Assembly: GCA_023406715.1 (NCBI GenBank)
Contig: JAEXVC010000066.1
Coordinates: 1-20,415, forward strand
Source: Bacteroidota bacterium
GTDB taxonomy: Bacteria; Bacteroidota; Bacteroidia; Bacteroidales; Tenuifilaceae
Length of the DNA: 20,415 nucleotides
Direction of reading: 5' to 3'
Shown here: positions 1 to 8,564 of the stretch, piece by piece
How the letters are laid out: each line of letters begins with the position of its first letter
Numbering within the stretch: the first letter of the stretch is position 1
Notes under the pieces: model-generated
Told to the model about the DNA's origin: nothing
Database searches by the model: none
The model's input: the letters and a program-made list of their open reading frames with translations, nothing else
Made by a program: the position numbers and the translations under genes

Positions 1-2129
1 ATGCCATTACGAGTTAAAGAACTCAAATCTCCATTAAATTGAATTAAACCTTCTGTTTCAAGCTTATGTAATGCCCTACTAATAGATTTATATTCAAACT
101 CGGTTAATTCGTTCTTGATGTGAGAAAGTTGGCGACGCCTTGGCTTAAAACTACCTTTTTTGAAAAATAGATCAAGAATGTTTTTCTCTAGATTAATCTT
201 TTCAAGTGTATGTGTCTCTTCGCAATTGAAAACATTTTGAATAAATCCATTATTGTCTGTGCATCCAAATAGTGTGAAAAATTTATCAGAGAAAGCATTG
301 CCATTATTTAATATTTCACAGTTGTAAAATCGGCAATTGACAAAAGATGAATTATTAAAAGCATCAAAAGAAAACTTGCAATTAATTAGGGTGCAAGCTG
401 TAAATATAGTGGATTCAAATTGGTTTTTCTTAGTAAATGAATATCCTTCCAGATTGTATTCTGTAAGTGTTGCAAATTTGTAGTCACGAACTATTTTGTT
501 CTTAAAATCAACATCAATTTTAAAGAAAAACTGGGGATCATAATTGAAGGGGTAATTGTTAAATACCTGCCATAGCATTTCTCTGTTTTCTTTTGGCTGA
601 ACTTTAAAGGATTGAACCGCTAAAAGAGCAAACATTTGAGAAATATTTTCGTAAAACTTATCACTGTACTCTAAGTATTTACCCATAATAAGGTTTTCAC
701 CAATCAACGTTCCAAATACAAATTCATTTACAATTCCTATCATGCCATTGTCTTTTCTATCCAAGAATGCATGGTTTGATAATATGTCTGCAAGTTGGTC
801 TATTCTAGGTCGTTTATCTGGAGTGTATTTTTTCTTTGTTTCTTCAAGGATTGTTTTGTTGTAAGATAGTATTAGGTCTTTAATGAATTCTTTTGTTTCT
901 GCTTTAACATCCCATTCTGTTAATAGCCTAACTAATTTTCTGAAGATTCTTAATTGTGTTTCAGGTTCAATTAATAGCCCTTGCCTAATCTGTTCTCTAG
1001 TTAATAGAAATTCAAAATAACGATTGACAATTGATTGGTTTTCTACTATCATTTTATGCAAATCTTCAAGTTTAACATATCGTAAATATGATAGTAGCAC
1101 TGGATTTGCAATTTGTTCTACTGGAAAGTTATTTTCTTGAATAATGTCTAATCTTTCTTTTGGTAACCAATTTTCAATAGATGGTTCGGAGATTGTTATT
1201 TTAGAAAGGGTGTAGTCTATATTTCTGTCAATCATCCAGTTGTGAAATTCTTCACTATTGAAAATTGCAGTTTTTCGAGAAGTGATAATTACTTTAGCAT
1301 TATCTGTGAGTAAGTCAACAATTGTTGAAAGCATACTCTCTACTTGTTCGAATTGATTTGATGAAAACGAAAAGTCTTTAGTGATTAATTCGTCAAAGCC
1401 ATCAATGATTAATGGAATTCTACCTTTTTTTATTTGATGGATTACTACGTTTGAGTCAACTCTGTTAGAAAATTGCTCCTCAATTTCAAATTGTAAGATA
1501 TGCTTAAAAATACTTGCTTTTCTGTCTCTTGAGAGTTCAGTAAAAAATGGTAGCTTGTTGCTTGGTAAAGAAATAAACTCTTTTAAGATCTCATAGGCGG
1601 TACAAGTTTTACCATAACCTGCCGCAGCTTCAAGAATAATTAATAGCGGACCAACGTGTTCATTTATTTGTTTTGTTATTTTACTGACTAAAGCGTTCTC
1701 TGCATCTTCAGCACCGATTGATATTGTTCTTGTATCATCCTTATCTAAACCATATTCAATAAAATCATAAGAGCTTCGAATGTAACTGTATTTTGCATTT
1801 TCAGGAAGTTTATTCATTAACTTCTCAACAAAGTATTCGTATCGCTTTTTCAGATTCTGAATGACTCCATCTGCTTTAAAAAAATCTTTGAATAAGGTAT
1901 CTTCAGCTTCCTGAATAGTTTTGAATTCACGAATCTTAACAGCATAGCCAGCCTTTGCAAATTGTAGTTTTAACTCTTCTGCTTCCTCGGTAGTGCCAGT
2001 TTTTACGATATCGGCACCATTGTAAATGCTTTTGGTAAAAAGGTATACGCGATTTTCATTGCTTTTTCTGAGTTCGTAACCATATCTAGTATATAGTTCG
2101 TCTAGTTCTTGAATTAATTGTTCTCCCAT
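1..2129 (-). CDS. NACHT-family NTPase, probable defence protein (3' end beyond window)
   Basis: The frame is open from the ATG at 2129 to the window edge (709 codons, no stop), so the C-terminus is missing. Seen in the translation: a P-loop at about residues 167-175 (EAAAGYGKT, K174, T175), a Walker B at 240-248 (LIIDGFDEL) with the DGFDE pattern typical of NACHT modules, and a sensor-like VIITSR at 280-285. Residues 571-606 are pentapeptide-like (FESTIFTACTLINC and FVNCRFYNCEI). Residues 650-700 look like a winged helix. The first 110 residues are not a domain I recognise and would be the usual place for an effector. NACHT STAND NTPases are known anti-phage sensors that oligomerise on binding a phage product; that role here is inferred. 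It starts 59 nt after hsdMS on the same strand, so it is probably the third gene of the restriction operon. Confidence 0.88.
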   Translation of the reverse strand, partial: MGEQLIQELDELYTRYGYELRKSNENRVYLFTKSIYNGADIVKTGTTEEAEELKLQFAKAGYAVKIREFKTIQEAEDTLFKDFFKADGVIQNLKKRYEYFVEKLMNKLPENAKYSYIRSSYDFIEYGLDKDDTRTISIGAEDAENALVSKITKQINEHVGPLLIILEAAAGYGKTCTAYEILKEFISLPSNKLPFFTELSRDRKASIFKHILQFEIEEQFSNRVDSNVVIHQIKKGRIPLIIDGFDELITKDFSFSSNQFEQVESMLSTIVDLLTDNAKVIITSRKTAIFNSEEFHNWMIDRNIDYTLSKITISEPSIENWLPKERLDIIQENNFPVEQIANPVLLSYLRYVKLEDLHKMIVENQSIVNRYFEFLLTREQIRQGLLIEPETQLRIFRKLVRLLTEWDVKAETKEFIKDLILSYNKTILEETKKKYTPDKRPRIDQLADILSNHAFLDRKDNGMIGIVNEFVFGTLIGENLIMGKYLEYSDKFYENISQMFALLAVQSFKVQPKENREMLWQVFNNYPFNYDPQFFFKIDVDFKNKIVRDYKFATLTEYNLEGYSFTKKNQFESTIFTACTLINCKFSFDAFNNSSFVNCRFYNCEILNNGNAFSDKFFTLFGCTDNNGFIQNVFNCEETHTLEKINLEKNILDLFFKKGSFKPRRRQLSHIKNELTEFEYKSISRALHKLETEGLIQFNGDLSSLTRNG

Positions 2130-2188
2130 GTTAAACCATATTTAATTAGAACCTTTTATTATAGAATATTGGCTTAGTAAACTCCTTT

Positions 2189-4621
2189 TTAGGAGGGTTT
2201 TTCCTCTCCCCAAACCCTCGCAATCCTATCCTTTATCTTTTGCTCAAATATCTCAATTAGTTGATTGTTGGCGTTAACCAATTCCTGCTCTTTTTTAATC
2301 AGTTCTACAACTCTTCGTTGTATTTCAATTGTAGGGACTGGAATTTTAGCAGACTTTAAATCACGAATTGGCAACTGAGGTTGAGCAGCGCCAGAAATAA
2401 TATTTCTAAATTGAGCTTGGCAGTTTTCTGTTTGAAAAAAATAGTACAAGTATTCTGAAAGAAGGATTTTATTATTTGGTCTAAAAATCAACATTCCAGA
2501 ATTAATTCTTATATTCTCATAAGGGATAGAATTATCATAATAAGCTGTATTTCCTATTGTTCCCCTTGTCGTTAGTAATACATCTTCCCTTTGGAGTTTC
2601 CCTTTTCTCAAGAGTTCGTCTTTGGTTTTTGAAATGAACATCAGTTCATCAAAAAGAAAGCCATTATCCCTGACATTTTTCGTATTTAGAAACAAACAGT
2701 ATCCCTCAGAGGAAAAGTCATCTCCATTTGGATAATTAGAACCTCTATCACCATCTATTATTTCAAAGGGAGCATTCTCAAAATCTACTATTTCCCACTC
2801 AGGATCAATCTCAATTCTAGGTTTGTAGTTTTCTACCACCATTTTTGCCCCATCAATTATCTTTTGGTAGCTTTTTATTTCGGCTTCAATTTCTTTTTGA
2901 ACGGATAAAGGGGGAAGAGGTATTTGGATTTGAGAATATTGAGAGATCCAATATCTTTTATGGTCAGAACTATCAAATTTAATATGTTGCATTAAGTAAA
3001 AGAGAAAAGTAATACTTGCTTTTTCTTCTTTTGCTTTTAAGATTTTCATTGCGGAAGATTTAACCTTAAAAGGAAAATCAACATATTGAGTGGCAGTTGT
3101 AAAATCATCAAAAATGATTACTGGAAGAGGATTGTTAAAGACACCATTCACTTCATTTGTATAGCCAAGAATAAATGTCTTACCAGCTGTTAAGACAGGC
3201 GTTTTAAATGAATTATTATATTCTTCACTTTCTACTATATAGTTAGTTGGTTGTTCATAATCAAGGACATCCTCTAGTTTTACTTTTTCAAATTCTGAAT
3301 TAAAAGATGTATTTACAATATATCTACCACCACTTAAATTATAATCCTCATTTTTGGCAATTTCCGTTTTGAAAACTGAATGAGCCAAAGGAGATTTAGT
3401 AAAGGAACCACTCTTAAACTGTTTTAATACTTCAATAGCATCTTCTAATTGCCCCCCCCTTACTGCATTGCGCTGTGCACCTAATGCATAGCCATCGTTT
3501 TCAATTTTTACAAAAAGTATTTCATCACTTTTTTTTGCATATTCTTTATCCATCAATAGAATGGAGGTTTTTACACCACTGTATGGGTTGAATACTCCAG
3601 CAGGCAAGCTTACAACAGCATAAAGATATTTCTCTACAAGCATTTTGCGTAGTTCCTTGTAGGCGGTTCCGTTTTGGAAAATTATGCCTTCAGGTACAAT
3701 AATACCAGCCCTGCCCTTGGGGTTAAGGTGTTCGGAAATATAATCTACAAATAGTACCTCGCTACGGTTACTGCTAATGCTAAATTTTTTGTGCGGGCGT
3801 ATTCCTCCTTTCGGGCTCATAAAGGGTGGGTTGGCCAGTATTACGTCGTAGGTTTCGTTCCAGCGATCCTCGCTGCTTAGCGTGTCGTATTCCCAAATAT
3901 GCGGATCGGAAAAGCCATGCAGGTACAGGTTTACCAAACTTAAGCGCACCATATCGGGTGAGATATCGTAACCCACAACATTTTTAATTAGCCTTTTTCT
4001 CTCGTCGGGTGTTAGTTTATTGCTGTTTTTCTCCTTAATATGCTTAAATGCCGAGATTAGGAATCCCGCAGTGCCGCAAGCTGGATCGAGAATTGTGTCG
4101 GTTTTACTTGGGTCAACAATGGCTACCAAAAAATCGATAATATGTCTTGGTGTGCGGAATTGTCCCGCATCGCCTTGCGATCCCATTACTGATAGCAGGT
4201 ACTCAAAGGCATCGCCTAGCTTCTCGCTATGTGTATATTCAAATTCTCCTATTGTTTTAAGGAATAGTTTTAGCGTTTCAGGATCGCGGTAGGGTAGGAA
4301 CGCATTCTTAAAAATATCCCTGAATAGTTGCGGAATATTTGGGTTTTTGTCCATGCTTGCAATGGCCTCGGAGTATATTGCAAGCATTTGGCTGGCTGTA
4401 ACTTTAGTGTCGAAAAGGCTGTCCCAGCTGTATTTTTCGTATTCCCCAGAGAAAAATTTGGCTTTACCTCCCAAATCTATCGCCTCCTTATCCATGTCGT
4501 CCATGAACTTGTAGATTAGTCCAATGGTAATTTGCTCAATCTGTGCTTTTGGATCAGGAAGTTTACCAACAAGTATATCGCGGCAATCGTCAATTCTTTT
4601 TTTTGTGGTTGTATCTAACAT
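2189..4621 (-). CDS. hsdM: Type I restriction-modification fused methylase-specificity protein (HsdM-HsdS)
   Basis: An 810-aa protein that joins an N6-adenine methyltransferase to a complete specificity subunit. The M part has an N-terminal helical region, QFRTP at 154-158, SAM-binding motif I DPACGTAGF at 179-187, and catalytic motif IV NPPF at 264-267. The S part has two target recognition domains (about 445-570 and 605-760), each followed by a conserved helix (571-597 and 763-800) starting IPLPPL or IPVPT. Separate hsdM and hsdS genes are the norm, so the fusion is notable. It would methylate adenine in a bipartite target and direct HsdR. It lies 12 nt after hsdR. Codons 388-390 contain a run of eight G. 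The M half is near 48% GC in a sampled stretch and the S half near 27%, which suggests the S half was acquired separately. Confidence 0.93.
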   Translation of the reverse strand: MLDTTTKKRIDDCRDILVGKLPDPKAQIEQITIGLIYKFMDDMDKEAIDLGGKAKFFSGEYEKYSWDSLFDTKVTASQMLAIYSEAIASMDKNPNIPQLFRDIFKNAFLPYRDPETLKLFLKTIGEFEYTHSEKLGDAFEYLLSVMGSQGDAGQFRTPRHIIDFLVAIVDPSKTDTILDPACGTAGFLISAFKHIKEKNSNKLTPDERKRLIKNVVGYDISPDMVRLSLVNLYLHGFSDPHIWEYDTLSSEDRWNETYDVILANPPFMSPKGGIRPHKKFSISSNRSEVLFVDYISEHLNPKGRAGIIVPEGIIFQNGTAYKELRKMLVEKYLYAVVSLPAGVFNPYSGVKTSILLMDKEYAKKSDEILFVKIENDGYALGAQRNAVRGGQLEDAIEVLKQFKSGSFTKSPLAHSVFKTEIAKNEDYNLSGGRYIVNTSFNSEFEKVKLEDVLDYEQPTNYIVESEEYNNSFKTPVLTAGKTFILGYTNEVNGVFNNPLPVIIFDDFTTATQYVDFPFKVKSSAMKILKAKEEKASITFLFYLMQHIKFDSSDHKRYWISQYSQIQIPLPPLSVQKEIEAEIKSYQKIIDGAKMVVENYKPRIEIDPEWEIVDFENAPFEIIDGDRGSNYPNGDDFSSEGYCLFLNTKNVRDNGFLFDELMFISKTKDELLRKGKLQREDVLLTTRGTIGNTAYYDNSIPYENIRINSGMLIFRPNNKILLSEYLYYFFQTENCQAQFRNIISGAAQPQLPIRDLKSAKIPVPTIEIQRRVVELIKKEQELVNANNQLIEIFEQKIKDRIARVWGEEKPS
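3452..3459 (-). repeat. Homopolymer G8 tract inside hsdMS (possible phase-variation tract)
   Basis: The coding strand reads AGG GGG GGG CAA, giving eight consecutive G at codons 388-390, between the methylase and specificity halves. Losing one G gives AGG GGG GGC AAT TAG, a stop at codon 392. Gaining one G gives a TGA after six new residues, a protein of 396 aa. Such a run is unexpected in an AT-rich gene. Poly-G slippage is a known phase-variation mechanism in restriction genes; use here is inferred. Confidence 0.6.
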
Positions 4622-4633
4622 AAGGCGGCTTAA

Positions 4634-7159
4634 TTAAGCGATAAATCGCTCAAGGTTTACATAGTCTTTAACGTACAAAGGTATAACTTCTCGATATTTT
4701 GCATCAACCTCCTTAAACTGCGAGATTGTTAAAGTTGGGTTGGTTTGTAATGCATGGAAATCCTTAGCCTCAATAATTTTTCGTATTTCATTATCAACAA
4801 TGTACGCTTTGAAGAAGTATTTAAGGGCTCTAATATTAACATCCTCGTTGGGCGGGTATATCGATATGAATTTATCAAACTCCTCGTCGAGTAATTCGTC
4901 CTTTGTCTTGAATTTTGGGATAATCCCAAATACCTTCTCCACCATTTCTCGAATGGAAACTTTACGGTCAATCTTTGCGGCTTTTCTTAGTTTCTCAAGG
5001 TTAAAGTACTCCTCTGGTTTATCGAATATCTCGCTTTGGATATGCGATATAACCTGCTCCCAGTTGCCTAGTTCAACGTTCTTTTTAATAATATCGTCCA
5101 TTATAATTCTATCCTCAAACTTTTTGAAAAGTTCTCGGTCAATTCTCATTCCCTCGTAGCCAATGTGCTGTTCCCTTAATTCGGCAAGAGGATCGTGAAT
5201 GTGACTGTCGTACTGATCGATGTTGTAGCCACCTCCACCATTTCCATCACCCTCGTAAGGTTTTGGGAGTGCTAGTTTTTTATCGTAATCGAATTTTTCC
5301 TCAAAATACTCACAGTTGGCAAAAAAATCGAAAAGGTTGAAGTATTGCTTTTCGTGCAGTACAACTTCTTCATCGCCAAGTTCGTTTTTGTGTTTAAACT
5401 CGAAGGTGTTTTTACGGGTACCACGTCCTTTAATCTGAACAAAATCGGCAGGACTAAATATTGGCCGAACCATGCAAAGGTTAAGTAGGTCGGTGCAGTC
5501 ATATCCTGTTGTCATCATTCCAACGGTAACACAAACCCTTGTTTTGCTCGATTTGTAACCCTCCAACCAATTTGTTTTACCATTGAGGTTGTTGTTTGTA
5601 AAATTGATTGTCATTTGCTGAGCATCGCCTACTTGAGATGTGACCTGTACGGCAAAGTCGGAGTTGTATTTTCCTGGGTAAAACTTTTCCGCAAGATCAT
5701 TTAGAATTTCAGTAAGTTTCCTGGCGTGGTTTTGGCTAACTGCAAAGAATATTGTTTTTCCAATTTCGTTTGTGATTGGATCGCGAAGTGCATGCTCCAA
5801 GAATGTTTGACAAAAAACTCGGTTTGTTTTTTCGGAGAAAAACTTCTTCTCAAAGTCTTTTGAGATGAATGTCTCCTGATCGTCCCCTTCCTCGGTGGTG
5901 ATGTTTACAGTATATCCTTTGTCGGAAAGTAACTGTGTGGTTATTTCGGTGCGTGCGTCAAGAACCTTTGGGTTTACTAAAAAGCCATCTTTAACGCCAT
6001 CGAGCAAGGAATACCTAAATGTTGGATCACCTCCTTCGCATCCAAATGTTGCATAGGTGTCCCTTAGCATTCGCCGTTCAATTTCTCTGGGGTCGTTTTC
6101 CCTTACATTGTTTAGATTTACTCCTTTGAGGTAATCTTTTGGGGTTGCTGTCAACCCTAACTTATAGCCATGGAAATACTCAAAAACGGCTCTTGCATTG
6201 CCTGATATTGAACGGTGCGATTCGTCGGATATAATTAGATCGAAATCGGTTGGTGAAAACTCCGATCGATACTTGTTGTTGAATAAAAGTGATTGTATGG
6301 TTGTGACCAGAATATCGGCCTTTATCCAATCAGATTTATGCTCTTTGTAGATAAATGTAGAATAATCGGGTTTTAGGTAGTTTGTGAATGCTTTCCATGC
6401 TTGATCTTCGAGTTCAAGTCTATCGACCAGGAACAGAACTCTGCGGGCATTCTTGGTTCTTAAAAATAATCGAATAATTGCAGCGGCTGTAAGTGTTTTG
6501 CCTGTTCCTGTTGCCATTTCGAACAAAAAGCGGTCTTTGCCCTTGCTAACGGCTCTTTGCAGTGCTTGAATTGCATCTATTTGGTAATGACGTAAGAATC
6601 GGAGTCCATTGTTTCTGATAAAATCTTTGCTGAGTTCTACGCTTCCTTTCCATTCAGGTTTTTGAGCATAATTAGGCATTTGTACAGCAACAATGTAGTC
6701 GTCAGTTACTATTTCATTTGCAAGAGCTTCTCTATCGGGATTCCATTCCTTTATTGCTCCAATTTCATTAGGCGAAGGGAATTTGTAAATAGGCTTTGGA
6801 TTACCTTTCTTTAGATTCCATAAGTAATGTACAATTCCATTGGAGAGAATTATGAATTGAGCGCTAACAGTATTAGCGTATTTACGAGCCTGTTCTTTTG
6901 CAACCAAGGGGTGTAAACTCTCTTTTTTAGCTTCAAGAACACAAATGGGCTTGTTGTTGGAGTCAACTAGCAAAAAGTCCAAAGAACCATTCTTCGTTTT
7001 CTCGAAATCATTGCCCCAAGCATCAACTTCTTGCTGAGTTATCTTTACATGATTTTCGAGCAGAATATTGGCTTTCCCTTCGTGATTATCGAAGAATCGC
7101 CAACCAGCCTCTTCCAGTAGTTTATTTATTTTAATCCTTGCGTGGGCTTCGTTTTTCAT
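4634..7159 (-). CDS. hsdR: Type I restriction enzyme R subunit (DEAD-family translocase and nuclease)
   Basis: An 841-aa HsdR of the EcoEI-like, shorter class. The N-terminal PD-(D/E)XK nuclease shows D61 in SLDFLLVD and E76-A-K78 in VLEAKK. The helicase core follows: Q-motif-like RHYQIDAI near 190-197, Walker A MATGTGKT at 215-222, DESH at 312-315, GLTATP at 335-340, a second RecA domain with TTGYD at 550-554, and motif VI QIKGRGTR at 575-582. The remaining 250 residues form the usual C-terminal domain that contacts the M-S core. It translocates unmethylated DNA by ATP hydrolysis and cuts at a distance. It is the first gene of the operon hsdR-hsdMS-NACHT. No frameshift or missing motif was seen, so the subunit looks functional. 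Confidence 0.95.
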   Translation of the reverse strand: MKNEAHARIKINKLLEEAGWRFFDNHEGKANILLENHVKITQQEVDAWGNDFEKTKNGSLDFLLVDSNNKPICVLEAKKESLHPLVAKEQARKYANTVSAQFIILSNGIVHYLWNLKKGNPKPIYKFPSPNEIGAIKEWNPDREALANEIVTDDYIVAVQMPNYAQKPEWKGSVELSKDFIRNNGLRFLRHYQIDAIQALQRAVSKGKDRFLFEMATGTGKTLTAAAIIRLFLRTKNARRVLFLVDRLELEDQAWKAFTNYLKPDYSTFIYKEHKSDWIKADILVTTIQSLLFNNKYRSEFSPTDFDLIISDESHRSISGNARAVFEYFHGYKLGLTATPKDYLKGVNLNNVRENDPREIERRMLRDTYATFGCEGGDPTFRYSLLDGVKDGFLVNPKVLDARTEITTQLLSDKGYTVNITTEEGDDQETFISKDFEKKFFSEKTNRVFCQTFLEHALRDPITNEIGKTIFFAVSQNHARKLTEILNDLAEKFYPGKYNSDFAVQVTSQVGDAQQMTINFTNNNLNGKTNWLEGYKSSKTRVCVTVGMMTTGYDCTDLLNLCMVRPIFSPADFVQIKGRGTRKNTFEFKHKNELGDEEVVLHEKQYFNLFDFFANCEYFEEKFDYDKKLALPKPYEGDGNGGGGYNIDQYDSHIHDPLAELREQHIGYEGMRIDRELFKKFEDRIIMDDIIKKNVELGNWEQVISHIQSEIFDKPEEYFNLEKLRKAAKIDRKVSIREMVEKVFGIIPKFKTKDELLDEEFDKFISIYPPNEDVNIRALKYFFKAYIVDNEIRKIIEAKDFHALQTNPTLTISQFKEVDAKYREVIPLYVKDYVNLERFIA

Positions 7160-7405
7160 TTACTAAAACCAAATACTACAACTGAGATTCAAAATTTAAA
7201 ACCTATAAAGACTTTAAAATTAACAACAAAACCTAACAAAACAAGAACTTGGTGAAAAAGTTTCGTTTATAGTTGCTTTTAAGCAGGATTTTAACGCTCT
7301 TATATTTAGTGCTTTATATGCAATAGTTATCTGGTCGACTAAATGTTTTATACTCATTAGTCGACACCAGACCTAAAAAGTTAATTCAAAAAATAATCTG
7401 TTGCC
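7160..7405. other. Intergenic region upstream of hsdR
   Basis: This 246-nt AT-rich stretch should hold the hsdR promoter. I found only near matches to the Bacteroidetes -7 box (for example TAAATTTT on the minus strand) without a well-spaced -33 element, so no promoter is called. The only clear structure is the inverted repeat listed separately. Confidence 0.5.
7331..7370. promoter_or_regulatory. Imperfect inverted repeat between the small Cys-rich gene and hsdR
   Basis: The arms are CTGGTCGACTAAATG at 7331-7345 and CATTAGTCGACACCAG at 7355-7370, which pair over most of their length with a two-base bulge and a one-base bulge around TCGACTA. It lies 36 nt after the stop of the small gene and about 170 nt before hsdR. 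It could end transcription of the AbiE cluster, though no T-run follows, or serve as an operator for the restriction operon. Confidence 0.45.
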
Positions 7406-7612
7406 TTATGATGTATGGCACTCTCTACAGCAATAGTAGCATCCGTTTGAATTAGAATAATGCTTCTTAGCTTCTTTTACAGCATCTCTACAATTAGAGA
7501 ACTGACCTAGATAAAGCCTGTTTGAAGTATCAGGCAGCCATTCGCAATTTTCTTTATGCACTTCATGATCTCCATTATTTTGTGCATTTTTGTTAACATA
7601 GTAACGTTCCAT
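7406..7612 (-). CDS. Small Cys/His-rich conserved protein (68 aa)
   Basis: I choose the ATG at 7612 (protein begins MERYYVNKN) instead of the in-frame ATG at 7666, because the recognisable family starts there and the longer version would translate through a region of nested inverted repeats. The protein has the pattern HEVHKENCEWLP near residues 17-28, then LGQFSNC, AVKEAKKHY, and a C-terminal GCYYCCRECHTS. The clustered Cys and His suggest a metal-binding site. I recall similar short conserved proteins of unknown function in bacteria. It follows the AbiE toxin on the same strand and precedes the restriction genes. Its role is unknown. Confidence 0.75.
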   Translation of the reverse strand: MERYYVNKNAQNNGDHEVHKENCEWLPDTSNRLYLGQFSNCRDAVKEAKKHYSNSNGCYYCCRECHTS

Positions 7613-7657
7613 AATCCTATTTTTGGTTAAGTAACCTTTATATAGTTTAATAGGATT
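7613..7657. promoter_or_regulatory. Nested inverted repeats in the leader of the small Cys-rich gene
   Basis: Outer arms AATCCTATT at 7613-7621 and AATAGGATT at 7649-7657 are perfect 9-bp complements. Inside them GGTTA and TAACC (7625-7636) form a second small inverted repeat. The outer left arm abuts the ATG at 7612. This could be an operator or a leader structure controlling that start. Confidence 0.45.
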
Positions 7658-7688
7658 GATGTTCAATTTGTTACCTAACTATGCTGTT

Positions 7689-8546
7689 TTATTTAAAAAT
7701 CCTAGTAAATAGTGTTAGTAGGTCGCTTTTAACTAGTTCGAATTCTGGGAAGTTACCAGATATTTGATGTGAAAGACTATTCGTCCATGCAGATCGAAGC
7801 GATTTTTCGTTTTCGGGGTTAATGAGTTGCTCAACACCAGTGAATTCATAACCCTTAAATTCCAGTTTTTTATGAAAAGCATCGATTATAGGGGTGTAAT
7901 CTAATTCGTTGAATTGATTCGAAAGATACCAGATATCATAAAAATCGCGAGGAGCAGAGTAGGAGCGTTGTATGAGTGAACGCATTTTTTCAGCCAGTAC
8001 CTCATTAATGCTGTAGCAATTGATCTGTCTTGAGTTTTCGGTTAATTTATCCGAGTAATTGTGGTTTATGTCTTTTGTGGTTGTTGTGAAAATTAGTAGT
8101 TCGTATAGAATGATCTCAATTTTAATTTTTGTTTGCCAGCGTTGTGGGGGAGGAGGTGTTTCGTTCCTAGGATGGTCGGAGCCCCAAAACTTGATCATTG
8201 CCTCATAACCCGCAAGGCTATTTTTATACTTAATCTCTCTTAATGATTCTATTTGAGTTGGTAAGTCAACTCTTTCGTTAAGTAGTTTTGTAATGTCAGA
8301 TAAGTGCTTTTTTGTTAGTTTGAAGTCTTTGTCTGTTGACGTAAAGTCTAGATCCTCAGAAAATCTATAGTCGGGGAAGTAACACTTTTTTAGACATGTT
8401 CCACCTTTGAATATTAGTTTGTCTCTCAATTCGGGTATGGAGAAAATTGCATCAAGAAAGTGGCCTAAAGCCCAATCCTTGTCAATTGTACTTTTGGCAA
8501 CCTTATTTTGTAATGCGATTGAAGCAATTTCCTTTTGGAGTATCAT
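7689..8546 (-). CDS. abiEii: AbiEii/AbiGii-type nucleotidyltransferase toxin
   Basis: A 285-aa protein with the DUF1814/AbiEii layout. Residues 46-51 give FKGGTC and 62-68 give FSEDLDF, where D65 and D67 are the expected metal-binding acids of the polymerase-beta nucleotidyltransferase fold. Later residues include the family-typical SINEVLAEKMRSLIQR and PRDFYDIWYL near 180-210. Toxins of this family transfer nucleotides, with some shown to modify tRNA, and slow growth, which can block phage spread. The gene starts 18 nt after the antitoxin stop, matching the usual antitoxin-first operon. Length is normal and no defect is visible. Confidence 0.92.
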   Translation of the reverse strand: MILQKEIASIALQNKVAKSTIDKDWALGHFLDAIFSIPELRDKLIFKGGTCLKKCYFPDYRFSEDLDFTSTDKDFKLTKKHLSDITKLLNERVDLPTQIESLREIKYKNSLAGYEAMIKFWGSDHPRNETPPPPQRWQTKIKIEIILYELLIFTTTTKDINHNYSDKLTENSRQINCYSINEVLAEKMRSLIQRSYSAPRDFYDIWYLSNQFNELDYTPIIDAFHKKLEFKGYEFTGVEQLINPENEKSLRSAWTNSLSHQISGNFPEFELVKSDLLTLFTRIFK

Positions 8547-8564
8547 ATGGCTTTTGCTGGTATA

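Noticed and set aside
4740..5159. Plus-strand open frame of 139 codons
   Set aside because: Lies wholly within hsdR on the other strand, with a low-complexity Ser/Leu/Ile-rich translation typical of antisense frames.
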